Source: Bacteroidaceae bacterium (lineage in GTDB: Bacteria; Bacteroidota; Bacteroidia; Bacteroidales; Bacteroidaceae). Taken from it: a stretch of DNA of 64,000 nt. The position numbers and the translations under genes are program-made. Location of the stretch: positions 1 to 64,000 of the forward strand of contig JAFYMW010000032.1 in NCBI GenBank assembly GCA_017548165.1, written 5' to 3'. Within the stretch, counting starts at the first letter, position 1, and the number at the start of each line of letters is the position of its first letter. Positions 1 to 8,400 of this stretch are shown in pieces. The notes below the pieces were generated by a model. That model was not told the origin of the DNA. It made no database searches and saw only the letters and a program-made list of their open reading frames with translations.

Positions 1-48
1 ACTCTGATGGTACTGAAGCTGCAGTAATACAAATTCGTCTTTAGTCAT
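1..48 (-). CDS. N-terminal 16 codons of an IS66-type accessory protein (partial)
   Basis: The minus strand encodes an ATG at 48 followed by TKDEFVLLQLQYHQS and then leaves the window. IS66 accessory proteins of Bacteroidetes often start with a similar acidic helix (MTKEEF-like). A TACCTTTG -7 element lies about 40 bases upstream, supporting a genuine start. Too little is present for certainty. Confidence 0.4.
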   Translation of the reverse strand, partial: MTKDEFVLLQLQYHQS

Positions 49-86
49 AATAATAGCAGTTTTAACATTGTTGCAATTTTGCAGGG

Positions 87-94
87 CAAAGGTA
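87..94 (-). promoter_or_regulatory. -7 promoter element of the IS66-like ORF
   Basis: TACCTTTG on the minus strand matches the Bacteroidetes -7 consensus TAnnTTTG, placed about 40 bases upstream of the ATG at 48. No clear TTTG -33 element was found. Confidence 0.45.
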
Positions 95-116
95 CAACAA
101 TAATAAAACTGCTAAA

Positions 117-177
117 ATATGTAGTTTATCGGATGCTTACGCAGAACCACCACCAGAGAATTAGATAAACTACATAT
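117..177. repeat. 14-bp inverted repeat at the IS66-like end
   Basis: Positions 117-130 (atatgtagtttatc) and 164-177 are perfect inverted copies separated by 33 bases. The left arm lies inside the presumed IS66 terminal sequence and the right arm outside it, so this may be a target-site feature or the footprint of a second element end. Confidence 0.6.
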
Positions 178-254
178 TCCGCCCCATACCCGTTCACTTT
201 GCCGTATTCTTCTTCTATCTTCGTACCGTCAAAATAAAAGATAGCTGTACGTCA

Positions 255-1043
255 ATGGCAGGAATAGTAAAGAAGATGAGCCTAATCAAGCAAGTGTTAC
301 AACTAAAGCAACAGGGAGAATCGAATCGCGCTATTGCCCGCAAGTTACCAATCAACAAAGAAACAGTGAACGGCTACATGCAGCCCGTCAATGCCAATGG
401 ATGGCAGATAGACAGCCTTCTGAAGATAGAAGCCCCTGAGCTGGAACGCATGTTCCATGTTGGGAGCCCGGCCTATACGGACAATCGCATGGAAGAGTTC
501 CTGCGTTTACTTCCCTATTTTCGTGAACAGCTTAGCAACCGTAAACTTCATGTAACCCGCCAGCTTCTGTGGGAGGAATATCGTCAGACACATCCCGATG
601 GATACGGCAAGTCACAGTTCTACGAACACCTGAAACAGAATCTTGTGGCACAAAAGGATATAACCACAGTGCTTTCGCAATCCTATATTGCTGGGGAGAA
701 ACTGATGGTTGACTTTGCCGGAGACAAACTGTCCTACATTGATCTGGAAACTGGGGAGGTTGTCAAGGTTGAAGTGTTCATCGGGTGCATGCCCTACAGT
801 GACTACATCTATGTTACATGCGTACCTTCCCAACGAACAGAAGATTTCATATTTGCCATCCGTATGTGCCTGGAACATTTGGGTGGGGTTCCTCCAATCA
901 TTACACCAGACAATCTAAAGGCTGCGGTAGTCAAGGCTGACAGACACGAACCGAAAATCAATGACGCTTTGCATGATATGGGCAACCATTATGGTTTTGT
1001 GGTGCTTCCGTGCGATCCTACATCACCAATTACCAGTAGCTGA
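255..1043 (+). pseudogene. istA: IS21 transposase IstA, C-terminally truncated
   Basis: The 262-residue product begins with a helix-turn-helix segment (QQGESNRAIARKL) and continues into a DDE integrase core, with the first catalytic Asp in MVDFAGDKL and the second in TPDNLKAAV. The family usually has about 500 residues; the third acidic residue and the C-terminal half are absent because the reading frame runs at about 1018 into istB sequence in another frame and stops at 1043. The ATG at 276 (MSLIKQVLQL) is an alternative start closer to typical IstA N-termini. Confidence 0.8.
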
Positions 1044-1155
1044 TTGGTATGATGTCTTTCAAAGCGAACTGATAGCTGAAGCATGTCTCGACAGATTAGT
1101 GCATAAATCAAGAAGATTTGAACTTAAGGGAGAGAGTTTGAGGAAAAAATATTAA
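1021..1155 (+). pseudogene. istB: IS21 helper ATPase IstB, C-terminal remnant
   Basis: In a different frame from istA, 44 codons encode HQLPVADWYDVFQS...LVHKSRRFELKGESLRKKY and stop at 1155. This is the conserved C-terminal tail of IstB (the LDRLVH...ELKGESLR region). The AAA+ core with Walker motifs is missing. The join with istA is a single deletion junction, so neither protein is functional. Confidence 0.8.
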
Positions 1156-1234
1156 CTTTGCCAACTATACAGAAGATTACTAACAAAGTGAACGGATATC
1201 AACGGAATTAGTGAACGGGTATCGTCGGAATACG

Positions 1235-1361
1235 CATGACGGTGAAAATGTCGCTATTGTACTTACCCTCGGTAATAGTTGTAGTGGATTGCCTCTACAA
1301 TCATCGTTGATTTCTGTTCTTTGATAATGCTTATCACCTTACGGATAAATTCTTCGGAGGC
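1235..1361 (-). pseudogene. Type III restriction enzyme Res subunit, middle fragment
   Basis: The minus strand from 1361 reads ASEEFIRKVISIIKEQKSTMIVEAIHYN and, after a one-base frame change, TITEGKYNSDIFTV. This resembles the stretch in type III Res proteins that lies after the helicase core and before the nuclease domain. It has no start and no stop of its own and ends at the IS21 boundary. In intact Res proteins this segment precedes the C-terminal fragment; here it follows it (see the neighbouring fragment at 1415-1687). Confidence 0.55.
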
Positions 1362-1414
1362 TTACATAGCAACAATGAATTTTATCAACTAGCATTTGCG
1401 AACGCATCTAAAGT

Positions 1415-1687
1415 TTACAGAGCCACTTTGTACTTCTCATTAGCCGTGTATATGAAGTTGAACAATCTTTCGGCACAGTCGATTTTGGCTCTTTCGATGG
1501 CGGACAAGTCCATTGAGGACATTGAACCTTAGGTTTCGGCTACGAAGAAGATGTGCTTTACATCGTTTTTCTTCATGGCGATAGCCCAATCGGGAGCATA
1601 GTTGCCTACGGGTGTAGGAATTTGGAAGGTGCGAGGTAGTTTAGCATATACAACCACTTCGCTTGTAGTCATCTCCATCATGGATGT
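1415..1687 (-). pseudogene. Type III restriction enzyme Res subunit, C-terminal nuclease fragment
   Basis: The minus strand from about 1687 encodes [29 protein letters not shown] and, after an in-frame TAA at 1531-1529, GSMSSMDLSAIERAKIDCA, ending at a TAA at 1417-1415. This matches the Res endonuclease domain, with the catalytic PDWA and ETKG positions; the Lys of ETKG is the residue lost to the stop codon. The fragment abuts the stop codon of the acetyltransferase gene. No partner Mod methyltransferase or helicase part is in the window. Confidence 0.65.
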
Positions 1688-2296
1688 CTAGAAAGGTAAT
1701 GTCCACCTTCTATTCACAAAACGACCTGGATCATTTTCTGATATAACTCTAGCAGGTACGCCAGCAACTGTAGCATTTTCGGGAACATCTTTTACCACAA
1801 CCGCACCAGCTCCAATACTAGCATTATTCCCTATATGAATGTCTTCAACTAGGCACACAGAAGGGCCTATATATACATTATCTCCAATTACGGCAGCCTT
1901 ACCTTTATTACTACCGATAGTTGTAAATTGACTCAAATTTACATTATTACCGATGATCGCAGTTGGATTTACAATCGTTCCAAATCCATGACTTATATAT
2001 AAGCCATATCCAATCTTACAATGAGGGTTTATCTGAAGACCATATTTTCGTGAAATTCGCGACAGGCGAAATCTACAATAATAATATGCCCAACCTCTAT
2101 ATGAAGACAACCTCAACCATACATTGAACTTAAGAACATGACTACTAAATGTCTTACGCCACATTTCTAAAATAGACAAATTCTTTCCTGTATAACGAAA
2201 AAAATCACTACGAATCAATGTTACACAATCAGAATAACTTTCAGGAACAGGAATGATTACATTCCCATTCTTATTTTCACACTTTAAATGTTTCAT
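1688..2296 (-). CDS. Serine acetyltransferase-like hexapeptide-repeat acyltransferase
   Basis: The 202-residue protein ends in a left-handed beta-helix of hexapeptide repeats (about residues 95-190) with IGNNVNLSQFTTIG, IGDNVYIGPSVCL and IGNNASIGAGAVV, followed by the typical cap VAGVPARVI. A His in YISHGFG is in the position of the catalytic His of CysE/WbbJ-type O-acetyltransferases. An N-terminal helical part of about 90 residues is basic and aromatic. Such enzymes acetylate sugars of surface polysaccharides or serine; with no cysteine genes nearby and a probable invertible promoter in front, a surface-glycan role is more likely. The gene is AT-rich compared with the core genes and sits alone among mobile debris, which suggests transfer. 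Confidence 0.8.
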   Translation of the reverse strand: MKHLKCENKNGNVIIPVPESYSDCVTLIRSDFFRYTGKNLSILEMWRKTFSSHVLKFNVWLRLSSYRGWAYYYCRFRLSRISRKYGLQINPHCKIGYGLYISHGFGTIVNPTAIIGNNVNLSQFTTIGSNKGKAAVIGDNVYIGPSVCLVEDIHIGNNASIGAGAVVVKDVPENATVAGVPARVISENDPGRFVNRRWTLPF

Positions 2297-2336
2297 ATTA
2301 CACTAATTTTTACAATTATTTGCTCAATAAGGTTTC

Positions 2337-2528
2337 CTCTCTATGTAAGAGATACTTAATTTACTGCAAAATTACGCAAAATAAAGCACTTACACCATTT
2401 TGAAGCCAATAAAAAGGCTGACAGCCATATAATTGTGCGTGATTGTTTAGCAAAAGCAGATAAGCAAAACAAAATACCGTCTAATAACCAGAAAGTACCG
2501 TCTTTCGGAGTATCTCTTACATAGAGAG
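2337..2528. promoter_or_regulatory. Probable invertible promoter segment (20-bp inverted repeats)
   Basis: Perfect 20-bp inverted repeats lie at 2337-2356 (ctctctatgtaagagatact) and 2509-2528, enclosing 152 bases that carry no convincing gene. On the minus strand a TAATTTTG -7 element (2374 to 2367) points out of the segment toward the acetyltransferase ATG at 2296, with only a weak -33 (ATGG) 20 bases upstream. Segments of this build are the phase switches of polysaccharide genes in Bacteroides. In the orientation shown the promoter faces the gene (ON). No invertase gene is present in the window. Confidence 0.6.
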
Positions 2529-2567
2529 CAATCATTTTGCTAAACATCCCCTTATCCTACAATTCCT

Positions 2568-3614
2568 TACGTCAGTTCGGGATAATATTAGAACAATATT
2601 AGTTGTTTGTTGTCCTCAACACAATATCCGTTGATTGCCTCAGTTTTGTTGTCAAAGAAGCAATATGCACTGATAGCAGCAATGAGGTTCATTAGGAAAT
2701 TGTTGACGTATCTGTGTCTTGAATGCACCAAATTCCCCTTGTCCTTAAGCAGATGATTAATACATTCGATGATATATCTTTTCCTAAGCATAATCTTGTC
2801 CCATAGTGGCATCAGTTTGTTTTTCATGTTACTTCTGATTCCTGTCACCAGATTTACGCCATCAGCAAAGAGCGCCTCAAACAAGCTGGGTGAGATGTAT
2901 CCTCTGTCAGCAAAGAGTTTTCCGTAAATTCTCTTGCCAAGTATGGACCATACTTTCGGATCCCTGTCATCCACGTTAGCTTCTGTAAGACAGAACATTA
3001 TAATCTCTCCCCGGTCATTGCATATGAAATGCAGTTTAAAACCGTGACACCATCCCGTCGTCCCCTTTCCGTCAGTAGCAAGACCGGCAAATACTTTGTT
3101 GGCATACCTGCGCAAGTTGTGGCATACGGGAATCATAGTGGAGTCTATAAAAGTGATTCCTATGCACCGTCCGAAAGAGTGAAGGTTCAGGAAGAACATT
3201 CACTTGAAGAAACCCCTACTCTCCAATTGAACAAATCTGTTGTAGGACACCGCATCCGGAAAGTCACTCTTTAGATGAAGCTTGATAAAATGTTGGTAGT
3301 AATGCTTGAAATTGTCAAAAGTGCCAAAATCGAACATGATGAGAATCGTCATAATCTCGCTATCGGACATACTCGCCGCACGCCTTCGGCGGACCTTGCC
3401 ATCGGAACTCAGAAGAGGCATATTTTCAATTTCTTCTTCATATTTCTTGCTAAATTCATCCGTAGCACAGAAAATTTCTATAATTTTGTCGTTGGTAATC
3501 ATGAGTGTATTCTTGTATAAAACTTTATAAGTAACTGGAAATCACATATAAAGATACAAAATACATCTCATATTACCAACTTTTTAGACAACTTTCTTAT
3601 CCCGAACTGACGTA
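2568..3614 (-). mobile_element. IS982-family insertion sequence
   Basis: The element is about 1.05 kb with 18-bp perfect terminal inverted repeats at 2568-2585 (tacgtcagttcgggataa) and 3597-3614. It encodes one transposase on the minus strand, split by an in-frame stop. It lies directly behind the invertible segment, 39 bases from its outer repeat. Target duplication could not be fixed from the flanks. Confidence 0.85.
2588..3502 (-). pseudogene. IS982-family transposase with an in-frame TGA
   Basis: Codons from ATG 3502 encode an N-terminal part of 100 residues (MITNDKIIEIFCATDEF, then DSEIMTILIMFDFGTFDNFKHYY) typical of IS982. A TGA at 3202-3200 interrupts the frame, and the same frame continues at once with MFFLNLHSFGR for 203 residues, carrying the DDE core (FIDSTMIPVC, FADRGYIS and a distal Glu in YIIECINHLL). 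In relatives the same place reads FFQLMFFLNL, so a single codon change made the stop. Restored length would be 304 residues, normal for the family. The C-terminal piece alone lacks the N-terminal domain, so the copy is probably inactive. Confidence 0.85.
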
Positions 3615-3636
3615 CCAACTGCTCATTTTTCCGGAG

Positions 3637-3660
3637 CATACCCGTTCACTTTGCCGTATT
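3637..3660 (+). repeat. Solo copy of the IS21 left end
   Basis: The 24 bases from 3637 (catacccgttcactttgccg and four more) are identical to 185-208 at the left end of the IS21 remnant, in the same orientation; the sequences diverge afterwards. No transposase follows. From here to 3894 the only visible structure is an imperfect hairpin around 3695-3722 and AT-rich spacer. Confidence 0.75.
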
Positions 3661-3894
3661 TCTGCAAGTTGGGAGGGTATGTGTATGTTTACCGGGCAGT
3701 AATAATTTGCTATTATTGCTGTCTGATAAATAACGACAAATCATAGAAACAGGGTATCAATAGCTGATTTTATGCGGTTGAGATTCTTTTTTGTGTAATT
3801 ACAAGCCTCCTAATCAAAATTCTCAGATACCAATAATTGAGGATAGAGTAGTTTATCGTTGATCAAGATAAAGATAGCAACAAGTATAGCAACT

Positions 3895-3943
3895 AAACAA
3901 AGGAACATCAACCCATGATGCACAGGTTGATGTTCCTTTGTTT
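3895..3943. terminator. Bidirectional terminator after the efflux operon
   Basis: A perfect 19-bp stem (3895-3913 with 3925-3943; aaacaaaggaacatcaacc on the left) with an 11-base loop lies 27 bases beyond the stop of the outer membrane factor gene. It has A/T-rich tails on both sides. Confidence 0.9.
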
Positions 3944-3969
3944 TAGTTATAGACAGGTTTGCAGAGTTT

Positions 3970-5379
3970 TTATTCTGCACCTCCGCCAAGAGCGAGATAG
4001 AGTTCTATGGTTGCGCTGATAGCTTCCATACGGTTGCCTATCTGTGTCATCTGAGCTTGGATGAGATTGTTGTGGGCTGTGATGACATTGAGGTAGTTGG
4101 CGCTGCTACCTGCAAACAACTTGCGTGTTGCTTCGTAGGCAGTATCCAGTGCTTGAACCTGCTTGTCTATCATAGTGCGTAGTTCTTCTGCAGAACGTAC
4201 CTGAAGCATGGCTGTATTTACCTCGTTGCCAGCAGTGATGACAGCATTGGTAAAGTTGTTGGCTTCAATCTCCATCTGCTCCTTGCTGATTTTCAGTCTG
4301 GCTCTAAGTGCTCCATTCATGAAGATGGGTTGTGCCAAACCTGCTACTGCCTGACCTATGATGGCTCCAGGGTTGATGTTGGCCTGCTGGCCATTGGTGA
4401 ATGTTCCTGTAGCACTGAGGGTGAGGGCAGGGTAGAAGGCTGACTTGGCCTGGTTGACATCATAGAATGCAGATGCCAATGCCATTTCTGCAATGCGAAC
4501 ATCGGGACGGCGTGAAAGGATGCTGATAGGTGCACCAGTGCTAACAATCTTTGGTGCATTGAAGCTTTTCAGCGAATTGCGCTTAATCTTTGCCGATGGT
4601 TCGTTGAGCAGATTAGAAAGCTGGTTCTCGATGATACGGATATTGTCCTCGATGGTGACAACACTTTGGCAGATGCTCCAATAGGTGGCCTCGATGCTGG
4701 CAACGGCAGCTGTATTTGCCTGACCTGCCTCCATAAGAAGCTTCTGCATCTTCAGGTACTCTGCCCAGTTGGCCTTGGTTTGCTTCATCAGCACAAGTTG
4801 CTCGTCGAGCTGTGCCAAGGTGTAGTACATAGAGGCTGTGTGTGAAACCAAAGATGCCTGTACAGCTTGCTTGGCGGCAATAACCTGCTGGTAGTTCATC
4901 TCAGCACCTTTCTTGGCATTGCGCAACTGAAGGAGGTTGACCTGTTGCCAGCCTACGGTAAGGCCAATGCTATAGGGCTTGGAACTGGGGATGTTGCTGT
5001 AGCTGTCGCGATTGTAGGGGTCCCACATCTTGCTGACAGTACCATTGGCACTAAGAGCAACGCTGGGTGCAAAAGCCCACTTGGTAGCCTTGAGTGCATG
5101 CTCCAACTGTTGTACAGAGAGGTCAGCATTCTTGATGTTGGTGTTCTGTGCCAGAACGCGTTCGATGAGTGCCTGAAGAGTTGGGTCGGTGAAGAGTTCA
5201 CGCCACTTCAAATCGCCCAATCCCAGTGAGTCACCGCTGAGTGCATCGCCATAAAGAGATTCTACCTCTATGGGTTGTGTCACCTTGTCGCGGTTATAGT
5301 TTTTCATCACCCCGCAGCTTGTCATTGACAAAGCTGCAAGGGATAGGATTATGATGTTTTTCTTCATCTTGTTATTCAT
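3970..5379 (-). CDS. Outer membrane factor of RND efflux system (TolC/OprM/NodT family lipoprotein)
   Basis: The 469-residue protein has a lipoprotein signal with lipobox LSMTSC (Cys22) and two OEP repeats forming the trimeric beta-barrel plus periplasmic tunnel; ISILSRRPDVRIAE in the middle is the family hallmark, and GNEVNTAMLQV with coiled-coil helices follows. Family lengths are 450-480, so it appears complete. It is the third gene of the minus-strand operon adaptor-pump-outer membrane factor, 25 bases after the pump gene. It should export drugs, bile salts or other amphiphiles from periplasm or inner membrane to the outside; the substrate cannot be told from sequence. Confidence 0.93.
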   Translation of the reverse strand: MNNKMKKNIIILSLAALSMTSCGVMKNYNRDKVTQPIEVESLYGDALSGDSLGLGDLKWRELFTDPTLQALIERVLAQNTNIKNADLSVQQLEHALKATKWAFAPSVALSANGTVSKMWDPYNRDSYSNIPSSKPYSIGLTVGWQQVNLLQLRNAKKGAEMNYQQVIAAKQAVQASLVSHTASMYYTLAQLDEQLVLMKQTKANWAEYLKMQKLLMEAGQANTAAVASIEATYWSICQSVVTIEDNIRIIENQLSNLLNEPSAKIKRNSLKSFNAPKIVSTGAPISILSRRPDVRIAEMALASAFYDVNQAKSAFYPALTLSATGTFTNGQQANINPGAIIGQAVAGLAQPIFMNGALRARLKISKEQMEIEANNFTNAVITAGNEVNTAMLQVRSAEELRTMIDKQVQALDTAYEATRKLFAGSSANYLNVITAHNNLIQAQMTQIGNRMEAISATIELYLALGGGAE

Positions 5380-5404
5380 TATTATATATTAGGTGGGAGT
5401 GCAA

Positions 5405-8400
5405 TTAGTACTTTTCCTTGTGCTTCTGCTCGCGAACTTCGCGCTCGTGGCGGATGCGTTCACGCTCCATCAGTACCTGTGCATCGGGTTCTTCTATCAT
5501 GGCAGGACGGATTTTCTCCTGTACCCACTCGAAGAAGATGAAGAATACGGGAACAGAGAGCAGAATAGCCAATGTGCCTACGAACATACCGCCAATGACA
5601 GCAATACCGATGGTACGGTTACCATTTGCACCTGCACCTGTCATAAGCACCAGAGGTATCATACCGATGATCATGGTGAGTACGGTCATCAGAATGGGAC
5701 GCAGACGTGCCTCGGCAGCTGCATAGGCAGCCTCAACGATGCCCAGACCCTTGCGACGACGCTCAAGTGCATACTCGGTAATAAGGATGGCTGTCTTTGC
5801 CAACAGACCGATGAGCATGATGACAGCAGTCTGCATGTAGATGTTGTTCTCGATCTTGCCCAGGAAGATGGACTTGAACAGAATCTGGCCTATTTGACCT
5901 GCTTCTGCAGGAATGTTTGCTCCGAAACCGTTTAAGAAGTTTACCAGACCACTCGCGTCGAATGTAAATTCGTATAGACAGTTCCACAACCAGGCAAAAC
6001 CATAAGCACCCATAAGACCGGCAGGTACAGAAAGCATTACTGCCCAGGGAATGAGGAAGCTTTCGTATAGCATGCTCAGGATGAGGTAGATGAGGACACA
6101 GCAAATGCCATAGATCAGATATGATGCCATGCTGCCCATCTGCTGGTGCTCCTCACGGCTCATGCCGCCATACTCGAAGTCATAGCCAGAGGGGAATGCC
6201 TTGTTGAACTCTTCTTCTACGGCTGTCATCACATCGGTGCTGGCATAACCTGCATTGGGGGTGATGTTGCACATGATGGAGCTGAAGAGGTTGAATCGGG
6301 TGTCGATCTCGGGACCAAGAACGGGAGTAAGCTTGATGAACTGAGACAGAGGTGCCATTTCGCCACCAACGCGTATGTACATGTTGGCAAGATCCTCGGG
6401 GGTGAGGCGAGACTTCTCGTGAGCTGCCATCATTACACGGTAAACCTTGCCGAACTGGTTCATGTTGCTCACATAGGAACCACCGCAGTATGTACCGAGC
6501 GCACTGAGCACATCGGTAGGAGATACACCAGCACGCTTGCACTGTGCAGCGTCGATCTCTACCTGAATCTGGGGGAAGTTACGTGCATAGGATGTTATGG
6601 CGCGTGCCACTTCGGGACGCTTGCCCATGCCTTCGAGGAACTTCTCGGCATATCCCAGGAATACTGCCTTGTCGCCACCCATCTTGTCCTGTAGGTTCAA
6701 CTCGATAGAACCAGTACCATAACCGGGAATCATACCGGGTTCGAAGGCAAAGCACTGAGCCTCGGGAATCTCCTGCATAAAGCGAAGGCTCAATTTTAAT
6801 TGCGCAACTATGGTGCTTGTGGACTTGAAGTTGTCTATGGGGTGAAGTCTGCCATAGTTGCGCTCGCTCCAGTGCTTAAGACGCACGATAGCCATACCAT
6901 AGGATACACCCTGACCTGCCATGAAGCTGAAACCATTTACACGAATATAGTCCTTGATTTCAGGAGTTTCCTGCATGATCTTCTCTACCTTGTCCATAGT
7001 CTTGGACGCTGTACCAAGGTTGGTGCCTGGAGGTGTGCTCATAACCAGCATTACGGTACCCTGGTCCTCGGCAGGAACAAGACCCACGGAGATGTTGGAG
7101 GCAAAGAATGCCATACCGGCAAAGGCTACAATGATGCTGGTGGGGGCAATCCAGCGGTTCTTGGCACGGATGAGCGATGCCAGAATGTTGCTATACTTTG
7201 TAAGCATTGCATTGTATGATGCCTCGTATGCTTTGCGGGTATAGTAGTTGACAGAACCAAAGAAACCCTTGCGGCGCTCGCCACTGGCTGGTTTCATCAG
7301 CATGGCACAAAGGGCAGGGCAGAGTGTTAGCGCACAAACGCAACTCAAACCTACTGATGTAGCCAGGGTGACACCAAACTGGGTGTAGAACACGCCAGAT
7401 GTGCCTGGCATGAAACTTACGGGGATAAATACTGCCATGAAGACAAAGGTACAAGAGATTACGGCCATGGTAACATCGCCCATGGCGTCGCGGGTGGCTT
7501 CGTAGGGACTCTTGTAGCCAGCGTCGAACTTGGCCTGTACGGCCTCAACCACCACGATGGCATCGTCGACAACAGTACCTATGGCAAGTACCAATGCAAA
7601 CAGTGTGAGCAGGTTGAGTGAGAATCCTGCTACAGCGATGCATGCAAAGGTACCTACAAGAGATACTATGATGGAGATGGCAGGAATGATGGTTGCACGG
7701 AAGTCCTGAAGGAAGAAGTACACCACCAGGATTACCAGGAAGATGGCAATGATGAGGGTTTCCTCTACATTGTATATAGATGCATTGAGGAAGTCGTTTG
7801 ACGACATTACGTTGACGAACTCCAAACCAGCGGGCATGTTCTTGCTAAGTTCTGCCAGCTTGGCATCAACGGCATCGTTTGCCTCCTTGGAGTTTGTGCC
7901 AGGCATCTGGTTTACCATGAAGGTTGTTGCTGGATAACCATTGCACTTGCCATAGAAAGCATAGCTGTTGGAACCCAGTTCTATGTCTGCAACATCTCCA
8001 AGATGAAGTATACTGCCATCGGGGAGAGCCTTGAGAACGATGTTTTCAAAGTCCTCGATCTTGCTCAGACGACCGGTATATTTCAGTGTGTACTGATAAA
8101 CGTTCTCAATGCCATTGCCACGGTTGGCAGTAAGTGGCTTTTCGCCCAACTGACCAGCGGGAGCCTCAAGGTTCTGCTCGGCCAGGGCATAGGTGATGTC
8201 GGTGGGGACAACCTTGTGCTGGGCCATGAGCTCGGGCTTGAGCCATATACGCAGAGAGTACTGGCCACCCATCACCTGCACATCGCCTACACCCTTGATA
8301 CGTTTCACTTCGGGGATTACGTTGATGTCCAGGTAGTTTGAAATGAAGTCCTGGTCGTATTCTCCATTGGTGCAGGTCAAGGCTGTGGCCTGAAGGAATG

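Larger units (their letters stand above)
1..140 (-). mobile_element. Edge of an IS66-family-like element
   Basis: Read on the minus strand from about position 140, the sequence begins GTAAGCATCC, which resembles the GTAA-type ends of IS66 elements. A TACCTTTG -7 box follows (94 to 87), then a short ORF beginning at 48. This order (terminal repeat, promoter, small accessory ORF) fits the left end of an IS66 element running off the window. The other end is not in the window, so family assignment is an inference. Confidence 0.45.
185..1222 (+). mobile_element. Internally deleted IS21-family element
   Basis: The element is bounded by inverted copies of a motif containing atacccgttcac (186-197 on the left; its complement gtgaacgggtat at 1211-1222). 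An extra caaagtgaacgg copy lies at 1184-1195, as expected for the multiple terminal repeats of IS21. Inside are the 5' part of istA and the 3' end of istB joined near 1018-1025. Intact IS21 elements are roughly 2-2.5 kb, so over half is missing. It cannot transpose by itself but could be mobilised by a full copy elsewhere. Exact outer ends were not fixed. Confidence 0.75.

Noticed and set aside
2356..2547. 63-codon minus-strand ORF
   Set aside because: It spans the putative invertible segment and one of its inverted repeats; low-complexity hydrophobic product without similarity known to me.
3029..3530. Three plus-strand ORFs of 74-81 codons
   Set aside because: They are antisense to the IS982 transposase.
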